From assembly GCA_903884125.1 (NCBI GenBank), contig CAISDR010000098.1:1-13599 (forward strand): a stretch of 13,599 nt of DNA. The letters are read 5' to 3'. The DNA is from an uncultured bacterium. Its GTDB lineage: Bacteria; Pseudomonadota; Alphaproteobacteria; CAISDR01. Under the pieces are notes generated by a model. That model had not been told where the DNA came from. It did not search any database and saw only the letters and a program-made list of their open reading frames with translations. Below are positions 7,098 through 13,599 of the stretch, piece after piece. A program made the translations under genes and the position numbers. The first letter of the stretch is position 1. The number at the start of each line of letters is the position of its first letter.

Positions 7098-7886
7098 TCA
7101 CGCAGCCGAGATAATACCCCCGATCAGATCCCCAAGTTCGACAGTAATGGCGTCCTGACGCGCGCGAGCCAGTTCGCGGTCAAGTTGATCCAGTCTTTCG
7201 TCCACACCGTCCAGCGCATTGTCCAGCCGTTGCCGCCGGGCGCGGTTTTCGGCAGCAATGGCCCCGATAATCGCCCGATCAACAATCGCGCGGCGATATC
7301 GCATGGTCAACGCAGGGATCAAATCACGGGCAGGTAGGTGGATTAGCGGTGCAATCTTGTGGTCAAGCGGCTTAATCTGAACCGGGAACAGGCGCTGATA
7401 TGTCAGTTGCAGGGTCATAGGATCTGCGGCCAGAATGCCGACCGGGCGCGAGTCTGCGCGCGTTGAGATTTCTGCATTCACCTGATCGGCGGTGATCCGC
7501 GCCGCCTTGATATGAGCGGCAAGCGACAGCGTTCCTGCTTCAAACCTCCGAATCCTTGCCTCGCGAACCAACGCGGCACCGACCAATAGGAAATCGCCGG
7601 GCTGCATGCCTGCTGCCTCGTCAAGCAACCGGGCTGACATATTTCCGGTAAATCCATGTTCGGGTCCAACAACAATCACAAAGGGTGGCAGGCTGGGGCA
7701 TGGCGCATCTATGCCGCCCAATCGAGCGATGATCTGAAAAAGCGTCTGAACCTGAAGGTCAGCTACAATCTGCGCCTGATGCGCCTGATGCAAACGCGCC
7801 GCCGCCATGGTTCGCAAAGCACGGGCAACGCGTCCAAACCCATAAAGGGAAGCCCGATGGCTGATTAGTTTGTCAATTGCAATCAT
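7098..7886 (-). CDS. atpG: N-type ATPase subunit gamma
   Basis: 262 residues, the last gene of the N-ATPase operon. The gamma subunit is the central rotor shaft that links c-ring rotation to the alpha/beta hexamer. The N-terminal helix ('LISHRASLYGFGRVARALRTMAAARL') and the C-terminal helix ('AAENRARRQRLDNALDGVDERL' then 'RARQDAITVELGDLIGG') match the coiled coil and the RQ-xx-ITxEL signature of gamma subunits. The middle is poorly conserved, as is usual for gamma in this ATPase group. ATG 7886 overlaps the atpA stop (ATGA). Position after atpA and the end signature make the call secure even though overall similarity to the housekeeping gamma is low. Confidence 0.88.
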   Translation of the reverse strand: MIAIDKLISHRASLYGFGRVARALRTMAAARLHQAHQAQIVADLQVQTLFQIIARLGGIDAPCPSLPPFVIVVGPEHGFTGNMSARLLDEAAGMQPGDFLLVGAALVREARIRRFEAGTLSLAAHIKAARITADQVNAEISTRADSRPVGILAADPMTLQLTYQRLFPVQIKPLDHKIAPLIHLPARDLIPALTMRYRRAIVDRAIIGAIAAENRARRQRLDNALDGVDERLDQLDRELARARQDAITVELGDLIGGIISAA

Positions 7887-9397
7887 GGCAAAAGATTGGA
7901 GATCAACTGATCGAGACTGATTGCCATTTCATCACTCAGCGTATCACCAGCGGCAATTGCTGCCGGAATTGCCGGCGTCCTATCACCAACAGCTAAGTTC
8001 AATTGTTCACGGAATGCGCCGACCTGATCAATAGGCAGCCTGTCAATTGCCTTTGACGTAATCGCACGCAAAATCGCCAGCGTACCGGCCTGGCTCAGAC
8101 GCTTGCCAGGTTTTTGTACCATTGCAGCGCGGATACGCTTGCCATGTTCCAGTCGCAAAAGCGCATCAGCCTCCATAGCTCCACCAAATCGGGCAAATGA
8201 TTCAAGATCCAGAAACTGCGCATAATCCAGCCGGATCTGGCCTGCCCCCTTGCGTAAGGCGGGACTTTGGGCATTGCCTCCGATGCGCGAGACCGACAGT
8301 CCGATATTGATCGCCGGGCGTTGACCGGATTGCCAGAGCTTGGCATCCATCAAAATCTGACCATCTGTAATCGAAACCAGATTGGTTGGAATATAGGCCG
8401 TCAGATTACCGGCCTGCAGTTCAGCGATCGGCAGCGCACTCAGGCTCGCGCCACCTTTTGATGCTGATACCTGACCGGCACGTTCCAGCAATCGGGCATG
8501 AAGGTGAAAAATATCGCCGGGAAAAGCCTCACGTCCGGGGGCCTGCCGCAACAATAAAGACACCTGCCGATGAACGGCGGCATGTTTGACCAGATCGTCA
8601 TAAACGATCAGCACATCACGACCGTGGGAGACCCAGTATTCAGCCATGGTCGTTGCTGCAAATGGCAGCAGCCATTGTGATCCGGCGCTATCATCAGGTC
8701 CGGCCACCACTGCCAGAACGTTTGAAAAATCGGCAAATTGCCGCAAGTGTTCGATGGCATTGGCTGTGGCCGAGGCCCGTTGACCAATCGCTGCATAAAT
8801 CACAATTACACCACGCAGCGACTGGGCGACCATCGCTTCAAGCGCCAGTGTGGTTTTACCGGTGCGCCGATCACCGATGATCAGCTGACGCTGCCCCAGA
8901 CCCAGCGGCAATAATGCATCAATAGCCAGAAGGCCGGTTTCCAGGGGACGGCACACATGGGCACGATCGGCAATGGTCAGCGGCTCGCGTTCAGCTGGCC
9001 AGTGATCGCCTGGAACAATTGGACCACCCCCATCGAGTGGTGTGCCCATTGGGCCGATGACCCGTCCCAGAAGCGAATCGCCGACGGGTACTTTCAATAC
9101 TTGACCAGTTCGACGAACGGCGGCACCTGCGGCAATGCCTGCCTCATCGCCCAGCACCAGACATCGAACTTCATTCAGACTAAGGCTTAGCGCCAATGCG
9201 CTTACCGGCCCGCCCGGTTGGTCTATTGTCAGCATTTCTTCCGATGCCGCGCGTGTCAATCCTTCGACAACGACCACGCCATCATTCATTTCACGTACCC
9301 GGCCAACCTCGCTCAGGGATGGGCCGGAACTGTTGGCTACCGCCTGTGCCAGACGCAGGCGCCAGCGGGATGAAGTTTCTGCAGCCTGATCATTCAT
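7883..9397 (-). CDS. atpA: N-type ATPase subunit alpha
   Basis: 504 residues from ATG 9397 ('MNDQAAET...'); the frame is open further upstream, but this start overlaps the end of atpF by 8 bp and gives the normal family length. The Walker A motif is GDRRTGKT (175-182), the Walker B strand is VLIVYDD (262-268), 'PGREAFPGDIF' (287-297) is canonical, and the arginine finger is Arg371 in 'GLSVSR'. Alpha subunits bind nucleotide without turning it over and alternate with beta in the F1 head. The N-terminus is close to the usual length, so there is no sign of truncation. The gene is shorter in spacing to its neighbours than is typical of housekeeping atp operons: it overlaps both atpF and atpG. Confidence 0.95.
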   Translation of the reverse strand: MNDQAAETSSRWRLRLAQAVANSSGPSLSEVGRVREMNDGVVVVEGLTRAASEEMLTIDQPGGPVSALALSLSLNEVRCLVLGDEAGIAAGAAVRRTGQVLKVPVGDSLLGRVIGPMGTPLDGGGPIVPGDHWPAEREPLTIADRAHVCRPLETGLLAIDALLPLGLGQRQLIIGDRRTGKTTLALEAMVAQSLRGVIVIYAAIGQRASATANAIEHLRQFADFSNVLAVVAGPDDSAGSQWLLPFAATTMAEYWVSHGRDVLIVYDDLVKHAAVHRQVSLLLRQAPGREAFPGDIFHLHARLLERAGQVSASKGGASLSALPIAELQAGNLTAYIPTNLVSITDGQILMDAKLWQSGQRPAINIGLSVSRIGGNAQSPALRKGAGQIRLDYAQFLDLESFARFGGAMEADALLRLEHGKRIRAAMVQKPGKRLSQAGTLAILRAITSKAIDRLPIDQVGAFREQLNLAVGDRTPAIPAAIAAGDTLSDEMAISLDQLISNLLP

Positions 9398-10070
9398 GGA
9401 ACAACCGCTCTGCAATCGCGTTGATACGGTCACGGATATTAAATCCAAAATGGCGGCTGCCCATGTCAATGATGCAACCGGCGACAAGTTCGGGCTCGAT
9501 GATTATTTCAGCGCCGGGAACCAGTGCCTGCCAGTCATTCCGAAACTTTGCTTCAGCAATCTGAATCCGGACCTGACCTTCAGGCAGCGGATTTTCTGCA
9601 AGCCATGCCCTGGCCTGTTCAAGATAGGCCTGATCTAGTAAAGCTGGCGAAAGTTCCCGGAAAAGACTGCGCGTGGTATCCAGTGCCGCGTCCATGGCCT
9701 GACGTTCGATCCGTGCCGCAGCAGCGCGTTCAATTTCGCCAGCCTGCGCACCCGCCCGGGCGATGATGTTTCGGCCTTCCGCCTGCGCGGCATTGAGAAC
9801 GGACTGCCGTTCGCCGGCAATTTCGTTCCGGCTGTCGGCCAGCGCCTGAAGCCTTAACCGCTCATTTTCAGCGTGTGCTGCATCAAGCTGTGCCTGAATC
9901 GCTGCTGTGCGTTCCACCTGCGCCTGCAGCTTCTGCTCGGCGTCAGCGATGACATTGCGCCGCTCAGCCAGACGCTGGCCAAGCGGTCTGAAAACATAGC
10001 GATTAAGCAGCCACATCAGGACCAGAACATTGATCAGCTGCAGCGCCAGTGTTTCAAAGCTGAAATGCAT
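9390..10070 (-). CDS. atpF: N-type ATPase subunit b with delta-like C-terminus
   Basis: 226 residues from ATG 10070, which shares one base with the atpE stop (TGATG). One membrane helix (about 8-24, 'LALQLINVLVLMWLLNRY') is followed by 'VFRPLGQRLAERRN', as in b subunits, and a long Ala/Gln/Glu/Arg coiled coil (about 35-135). The last ~35 residues, 'EPELVAGCIIDMG' to 'INAIAERL' (192-223), resemble the C-terminal beta hairpin and helix of the delta subunit. The operon has no separate delta gene, so this b subunit probably does the work of both as the peripheral stalk, joining the a subunit to the F1 head. It is longer than the usual b subunit (~156-160). The b call is firm; the delta likeness is my own reading. 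Confidence 0.9.
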   Translation of the reverse strand: MHFSFETLALQLINVLVLMWLLNRYVFRPLGQRLAERRNVIADAEQKLQAQVERTAAIQAQLDAAHAENERLRLQALADSRNEIAGERQSVLNAAQAEGRNIIARAGAQAGEIERAAAARIERQAMDAALDTTRSLFRELSPALLDQAYLEQARAWLAENPLPEGQVRIQIAEAKFRNDWQALVPGAEIIIEPELVAGCIIDMGSRHFGFNIRDRINAIAERLFHE

Positions 10071-10318
10071 CAGGCATGACCGACAAAGGGATTGGCAAAC
10101 AGCAATAGCAGCGCGACAACCAGACAATAGATTGCCATGGTTTCGATCATCGCCAGACCGACAAACAACGTGCGCGAAATCGTCGGGGCCGCATCAGGCT
10201 GTCGCGCAATCCCCTCCAATGCCGCGGCAACCGCGCGCCCTTCGGCCAGTGCCGGGAAGATTGCCCCGAAACAGACGGCGATCACCGCACCGATAATGGA
10301 CAGCATTTCGATAGACAT
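10070..10318 (-). CDS. atpE: N-type ATPase subunit c (rotor ring)
   Basis: 82 residues forming a two-helix hairpin with a polar loop ('RQP', 39-41). Helix 1 carries Pro22 and Glu26 ('PALAEG'); helix 2 carries Glu59-Thr60 and Tyr64 ('MIETMAIYC'). These align with Pro28, Gln32, Glu65-Ser66 and Tyr70 of the Na+-binding Ilyobacter tartaricus c subunit, but with Glu in place of Gln32. That is the two-carboxylate pattern known from N-ATPases. Na+ or H+ coupling cannot be settled from sequence. The glycine-rich repeat of helix 1 is mostly replaced by alanine and bulkier residues, which is compatible with a large ring. It is the only gene in the operon that does not overlap its upstream neighbour (3-bp gap) and it has a strong ribosome binding site. 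Confidence 0.95.
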   Translation of the reverse strand: MSIEMLSIIGAVIAVCFGAIFPALAEGRAVAAALEGIARQPDAAPTISRTLFVGLAMIETMAIYCLVVALLLLFANPFVGHA

Positions 10319-10321
10319 ATT

Positions 10322-10987
10322 CTAACGCTCCTCTTCCTGAATTGCAGCGGCGATATAGACCGATGCGAGCATGGTAAAGATATAGGCTTGCACCAGACCG
10401 ATCATGACGCCCAGTGCCATGAATGGGATCGGGACCAGAAATCCCACAATCGACAGCAAAATGGCAATCACGACACCATGGCTCATCATGTTGCCGAACA
10501 AACGCATCATCAGCGACAATACGCGGGTGAATTCGCCTAAGATGTTCAGCGGTAAAAATAGCGGATACGGCTGAAGAAAGTGATTGAAATAGCCACGAAA
10601 TCCATGGCGTTGAACGGCGATCACCTGCACCGCACCCATGACAATCAGTGCCAGGGCCGCAGTTGTCTCGGGCCGGGCGGTTGGTGCTTCGGCACCGGGT
10701 ACCAGACTTGAAAGATTGGCCGCCGCCACAAAAACAAACAGAGACCCTAAAAAAGGCAGAAGCCTTGCGGCAGGCACACCAAGCGCGGAACTGACTTCCT
10801 GATTTATAACGTCAACCAGTGCCATCAACCCTTCCTGTGCCAGCGTGTTGCGCTTTGACAACTGACTGACCAGAGTGCCCACCGTGGTGACACCGGCCAT
10901 AATGACCCAGGTGGTCACAACGGAAATGGTTATCGAAACTGGTCCGACACTCAACATCACAGGATCATTCAGCGGGTTGGCAATCAT
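10322..10987 (-). CDS. atpB: N-type ATPase subunit a (ion channel)
   Basis: 221 residues from ATG 10987, chosen because it overlaps the atpR stop (ATGA); another ATG at 10996 is in frame and would add three residues. The protein is membrane-embedded with several hydrophobic helices. The essential channel arginine is Arg162 in 'SLMMRLFGNMMSHG', preceded by 'FLPLNILGEFTRVL' as in all a subunits, and the last helix 'LGVMIGLVQAYIFTMLASVYI' is also characteristic. Subunit a forms the two half-channels that deliver the coupling ion to the c ring. The stop (TAG) is 3 bp before atpE. Length and order match the N-ATPase family. Confidence 0.95.
   Translation of the reverse strand: MIANPLNDPVMLSVGPVSITISVVTTWVIMAGVTTVGTLVSQLSKRNTLAQEGLMALVDVINQEVSSALGVPAARLLPFLGSLFVFVAAANLSSLVPGAEAPTARPETTAALALIVMGAVQVIAVQRHGFRGYFNHFLQPYPLFLPLNILGEFTRVLSLMMRLFGNMMSHGVVIAILLSIVGFLVPIPFMALGVMIGLVQAYIFTMLASVYIAAAIQEEER
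10328..10333 (-). promoter_or_regulatory. Strong ribosome binding site of atpE
   Basis: GAGGAG lies nine bases before the atpE ATG, inside the end of atpB. The other genes of the operon mostly start within overlapping stop codons and have weaker sites. A strong separate site fits the need for many c subunits per complex. Confidence 0.7.
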
Positions 10988-11232
10988 TGGACCCATTCCC
11001 GACTGATCGCCATATGGCGAATGAGCGACCACCCGATCAGTGCACCGATGGCCGCAGGCGCGCCGCCAAAAAGAATAATCAGCGCAAACAGGCCGAGCGC
11101 CGCTGTTAGTCTGGGCAGAAATACCAGCCAGGCTGAAGCGCATCGGAGCTGATAGTACAGCAGCCAAAGGTCAATGTAGCCAAGCACGGCACCAGACAAA
11201 AGGCCGGCAATGTCGAGTAAAGGCATATTCAT
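10984..11232 (-). CDS. atpR: N-type ATPase accessory membrane protein AtpR
   Basis: 82 residues, nearly all hydrophobic, with three predicted membrane helices: about 5-27 ('LDIAGLLSGAVLGYIDLWLLYYQ'), 33-57 and 59-72. AtpR is found only in N-ATPase operons, between atpQ and atpB, and is thought to help assembly of the c ring or Fo part; its exact role is not settled. The sequence has no enzymatic motif. It starts at ATG 11232 overlapping the atpQ stop (ATGA) and ends overlapping the atpB start. The call rests mainly on position, length and three-helix topology. Confidence 0.85.
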   Translation of the reverse strand: MNMPLLDIAGLLSGAVLGYIDLWLLYYQLRCASAWLVFLPRLTAALGLFALIILFGGAPAAIGALIGWSLIRHMAISREWVQ

Positions 11233-11492
11233 TCACCCTTACCGCGCAGTTCAAACCACATCAGGCGAAAACCAATCACCGCGCCGAGGAAAATCAGTCC
11301 GGCGGAAAACATCACGCCATGTCCAATCAGATGGTCAATATAGCGTCCGCCCAGCGCGCCAGCGACAATCGGCATCACCAGACTCCACCCCAGACGGCCG
11401 GTCCAGGCGATCATGCGTCCCAGACCGGGCGGTTTTACCGGATCGCGCCTTGCGCGGATCAATGCCTGTTCAAGCGGATCGGGTATATCCAT
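11229..11492 (-). CDS. atpQ: N-type ATPase accessory membrane protein AtpQ (AtpI/AtpZ-like)
   Basis: 87 residues from ATG 11492, which shares one base with the atpC stop (TGATG); a GTG directly before it would add one residue. A charged N-terminus ('DPLEQALIRARRDP') precedes two membrane helices (about 31-50 and 59-79, the second 'FSAGLIFLGAVIGFRLMWF'). This is the topology of AtpI/AtpZ-type proteins, which in other ATP synthases help with c-ring assembly or cation supply. Place in the order D-C-Q-R-B supports AtpQ. There is no catalytic motif. The identity is based on size, topology and synteny. Confidence 0.85.
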   Translation of the reverse strand: MDIPDPLEQALIRARRDPVKPPGLGRMIAWTGRLGWSLVMPIVAGALGGRYIDHLIGHGVMFSAGLIFLGAVIGFRLMWFELRGKGE

Positions 11493-11893
11493 CACGAATG
11501 TCTCGCCAGTGTATGCATGCGACGGCGCACCGCATCTTCCATCGCCAGGGTGGCACGCGCGGCTTTTTCCGCTTCTGCCTGATTGCGCAGCCGTGCCGAA
11601 ATAACCCCGCCAAGCAGGTCATGCGGGTGGTCACCCAGAACAATTTCACGGGCCAGTACCTGAACGTGTCCTGATTCCAGATACAGTATTGCGTCGTTCA
11701 CGGCGGCAAAACACTGTCTGCCATTTATCTCGCGCCAGGACAGGACCGAGGGTTCCAGCAAAGCAAAGAAATCCGCATGTCCCCGCGCCAGCGAAAATTT
11801 GCCCGACCCGTCTTCGGCATAAATCTGAATGACCTGGATGGCGTCAACAAGCACCCTGTCAGTTGACGCCAATGTCAATCGAAGATCTGTCAT
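11492..11893 (-). CDS. atpC: N-type ATPase subunit epsilon
   Basis: 133 residues, the usual length for epsilon. The N-terminal beta sandwich (about 1-85) has 'AEDGSGKFSLARGHADFFALLEPSVLSW' where F1 epsilon subunits have a G(I/V)LPGHAxF segment; the proline is an arginine here. 'GHVQVLAREIVLGD' completes the sandwich, and the end (about 98-131) is a helical hairpin rich in Ala, Glu and Arg. Epsilon binds gamma at the foot of the rotor and inhibits ATP hydrolysis in many species. ATG 11893 overlaps the atpD stop (ATGA). In N-ATPase operons epsilon follows beta directly at the start of the operon, as seen here, whereas in common atp operons beta and epsilon are at the end. Confidence 0.93.
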   Translation of the reverse strand: MTDLRLTLASTDRVLVDAIQVIQIYAEDGSGKFSLARGHADFFALLEPSVLSWREINGRQCFAAVNDAILYLESGHVQVLAREIVLGDHPHDLLGGVISARLRNQAEAEKAARATLAMEDAVRRRMHTLARHS

Positions 11894-13308
11894 GATCGAC
11901 CCACAGAAGCCGATGGTTGCGGATCAAAAGCACCGATCATGTATAGCGCCTGTTCCGAAAGATGATCGGCGGCCCCATCCAGAATGGCACGCGCCCCGTC
12001 AATTGTTGCATCAAGTGACACAGAAGCACCGGCCAGTCCGGAAAATGCCTGTGTCACCCCAAGCGGCTGGGTCAGGAACCGTTGGAGCCGCCTGCCACGA
12101 TGCACCGCCTGGCGGTCATCAGCGCTCAATTCATCAAGCCCCAGCAAGGCGATGATTTCCTTTAACTCGGCGTTACGTGCCAGAATGGCGCGTACGGCCT
12201 CGGCAGTTTCATAGTGCCGGGTACCCACAACATCAGGTGAGAGCAGACTCGACGTCGAACTCAAAGGATCAACTGCCGGGTAAAGACCTTCGGCGGCCAT
12301 TTCACGTGAAAGAACAATTGATGCATCCAGATGGGCAAAAGTCTCGGCCACTGCCGGATCAGTGAAATCATCGGCAGGCACATAGACCGCCTGAATTGCT
12401 GTCACAGCCACGCCGCCGACGGAGGCTATCCGCGACTGCAATTGGGCAATTTCAGCGGCCAGCGTCGGCTGATACCCGGCACGGGATGGCAGACGTCCAA
12501 GCATTGTTGAAACCTCGGCGCCTGCCTGTACAAAGCGGTAAGCATTATCGATTACTAGCAGGACATCGCGGCGCATCTGATCACGAAAATATTCCGCGAT
12601 GGTCAACGCTGTCAGGCCCGCCCGCCAGCGAACACCAGCCGTCTCCCCCATCTGACCGAAAACAAGGGCGGTCGAATCCAGCACGCCGCCATTTTTCAGA
12701 TCGTCGAGAAGTTCCAGACCTTCGCGGGAGCGCTCACCAATCCCGGCAAACACCGCAAAGCCGGAATGACGGACATGGGTGGCGCGGATCAGTTCCATCA
12801 GAAGGACCGTCTTGCCAACACCTGCACCACCAAACATGCCAGCCTTACCACCCTTGGGAAGCGGCGCCAGCAGATCGATGACCTTGATACCGGTCAGAAA
12901 TGGCTGGTCGACCCGATCTTGCAGATCAAGGCGTGGTGCCGCGCGATGAATGCTTGAGCGTTCAAGGTCCATAGGCAAAGGCCCCAGCCCGTCAATGGGT
13001 TGCCCCAATACATCTAGGGCCCGGCCCAGTACACCGATACCGACCGGCACCTCGATAGCCTGTCGCGTGACATGCACCAGATCACCCAGCGCAAGACCAG
13101 CCATCGGTCCCATGGCAACCGCACGCACATTGTCGGAACCCACATGCCCCGTTATTTCCGCAATCCGCTGGCCGCCCCTGTGGGGAATTTTCAGGGCTGT
13201 GCCAATTGGCGGCAGGATGCCAGACCGGAATGCCACATCCATGACCGGGCCATGAATGGCGGTGATCCGCCCGATATCCGGTCCATCGGCATAAATCTCG
13301 GATTGCAT
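11890..13308 (-). CDS. atpD: N-type ATPase subunit beta (catalytic)
   Basis: 472 residues from ATG 13308; a TTG at 13326 would add six residues. Neither start has a clear ribosome binding site, so the start is uncertain by six residues. Walker A is GGAGVGKT (160-167), the catalytic glutamate region is 'GERSREG' (191-197), Walker B is VLLVID (249-254) followed by 'RFVQAGAEVS', and 'GYQPTLA' is intact. The DELSEED loop reads DELSADD (392-398). All catalytic residues are present, so it should be active. It is the first gene of the operon, which is the hallmark of N-ATPases; in ordinary alphaproteobacterial clusters atpD follows atpG. An FNR-type box and -10 element lie upstream. Confidence 0.96.
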   Translation of the reverse strand: MQSEIYADGPDIGRITAIHGPVMDVAFRSGILPPIGTALKIPHRGGQRIAEITGHVGSDNVRAVAMGPMAGLALGDLVHVTRQAIEVPVGIGVLGRALDVLGQPIDGLGPLPMDLERSSIHRAAPRLDLQDRVDQPFLTGIKVIDLLAPLPKGGKAGMFGGAGVGKTVLLMELIRATHVRHSGFAVFAGIGERSREGLELLDDLKNGGVLDSTALVFGQMGETAGVRWRAGLTALTIAEYFRDQMRRDVLLVIDNAYRFVQAGAEVSTMLGRLPSRAGYQPTLAAEIAQLQSRIASVGGVAVTAIQAVYVPADDFTDPAVAETFAHLDASIVLSREMAAEGLYPAVDPLSSTSSLLSPDVVGTRHYETAEAVRAILARNAELKEIIALLGLDELSADDRQAVHRGRRLQRFLTQPLGVTQAFSGLAGASVSLDATIDGARAILDGAADHLSEQALYMIGAFDPQPSASVGRS

Positions 13309-13394
13309 TTTATCGTCTGATTTCAATTTGTAACCGATGGTCCGCGGCAGAGTGTGGCAGTCGGGACATGCCTTGGGGGCGGCTTCGCATGGGT

Positions 13395-13400
13395 ATATTA
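13395..13400 (-). promoter_or_regulatory. Predicted -10 element of the N-ATPase operon
   Basis: TAATAT on the minus strand, 21 bp downstream of the FNR-type box. With the box centred at -41.5, this hexamer falls at -13 to -8 and transcription would start near 13387. That leaves a leader of about 79 nt before atpD. No good -35 element is present, as expected if the activator replaces it. Confidence 0.6.
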
Positions 13401-13421
13401 GCGCAAATGCATGATATTCCC

Positions 13422-13435
13422 TTGATCGATATCAA
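13422..13435 (-). promoter_or_regulatory. FNR/Anr/Dnr-type binding site upstream of atpD
   Basis: TTGAT-CGAT-ATCAA matches the consensus TTGAT-N4-ATCAA of the Crp/Fnr oxygen-responsive regulators (FNR, FnrL, Anr, Dnr) in all ten fixed positions. Flanking CC/GG bases extend the symmetry. It lies between the ROK gene and atpD and is 21 bp from a -10-like TAATAT, the layout of class II activated promoters. The same repeat can form a short RNA hairpin 8 nt after the ROK stop, so a terminator role is possible; there is no T-run. Confidence 0.65.
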
Positions 13436-13447
13436 AGGGACCGGATC

Positions 13448-13599
13448 TCAGGCAACCTCGGGCCACAGCCAGGCCGCGCCGCGAACGCCCGATGAATCAC
13501 CATGGTAATTGAGACGAATGCTGGTCCGGCAAGCATCTGAAAAAACAAACGGCGGCAATGCCGCCTCGATCCGTTGCGCAAGATTGGGGATATTGGATA
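13448..13599 (-). CDS. ROK-family sugar kinase, C-terminal end (partial)
   Basis: The last 49 residues of a gene that enters from the right edge and ends at TGA 13448-13450. The visible sequence contains 'NLAQRIEAALPPFVFSD', 'IRLNYHG' and 'GDSSGVRGAAWLW'. The last motif is the typical C-terminus of fructokinase/N-acetylhexosamine-kinase members of the ROK family (Mak, NagK type). These enzymes phosphorylate free hexoses with ATP. The nucleotide- and zinc-binding parts lie outside the window, so the sugar cannot be told. It is on the same strand as the ATPase operon, 139 bp before atpD, but the FNR-type promoter in between suggests separate control. Confidence 0.85.
   Translation of the reverse strand, partial: SNIPNLAQRIEAALPPFVFSDACRTSIRLNYHGDSSGVRGAAWLWPEVA

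Noticed and set aside
10987..11167. Longer 281-residue version of subunit a starting at 11167
   Set aside because: The extra 60 residues lie over atpR in another frame and are not hydrophobic like the family; the ATGA overlap at 10987 gives the normal length.
13327..13430. In-frame extension of atpD upstream containing CPDCH, a heme-c-like CxxCH motif
   Set aside because: The frame is open back to a TGA but has no ATG, GTG or TTG before 13326 and would run across the predicted promoter. A five-residue motif is easily met by chance.
1..13599. tRNA, rRNA, CRISPR arrays, insertion sequences or attachment sites
   Set aside because: Looked for and not seen: no regularly spaced repeats, no transposase or integrase frames and no tRNA-like cloverleaf stretch.

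Overview
The window (13,599 bp) looks like chromosomal DNA of a Gram-negative bacterium, most likely an alphaproteobacterium. The reasons are an acyl-homoserine-lactone LuxI/LuxR pair, a PilZ-type protein with an 'NWSxxG' core, moderate GC and densely packed genes with ATGA/TGATG junctions. Genus cannot be fixed from the sequence; this is inference.

Left part, + strand (1-1876): the C-terminal part of a VanA-type Rieske non-heme iron oxygenase alpha subunit, then a small Rieske [2Fe-2S] protein with no iron site, then a glutathione S-transferase homologue. The three are joined by 4-bp stop/start overlaps (ATGA, GTGA) and so form one operon, probably a multicomponent oxygenase/demethylase. The set of parts recalls the caffeine N7-demethylase NdmCDE.

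Middle part (1918-7022): a large helical protein with a C-terminal PilZ-like domain (-) is transcribed away from a luxI-type AHL synthase (+), with a 198-bp shared regulatory gap. The synthase converges on a luxR-type receptor (-), only 6 bp between stop codons. Behind luxR on the same strand lie a guanine deaminase and a DUF1993 protein; DUF1993, guaD and luxR may be one transcription unit.

Right part, - strand (7098-13308): a complete nine-gene N-type ATPase operon (alternative F1Fo ATPase) in the order atpD-C-Q-R-B-E-F-A-G. There is no separate delta gene; the C-terminus of the b subunit resembles the delta C-terminus. The c subunit has the two-carboxylate pattern (E26, E59-T60, Y64) of this family. 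Every junction overlaps except the one in front of atpE, which also has the strongest Shine-Dalgarno sequence, as expected for the high-copy c ring. Upstream of atpD is a perfect FNR/Anr-type box (TTGAT-N4-ATCAA) placed 21 bp before a TAATAT -10 element. This is class II FNR promoter geometry and suggests induction of the N-ATPase under low oxygen. The window ends inside the 3' end of a ROK-family sugar kinase gene (-).

The most notable points are the FNR-type promoter of the N-ATPase operon, the Rieske-Rieske-GST cassette, and the quorum-sensing pair set between a PilZ gene and a purine deaminase gene.
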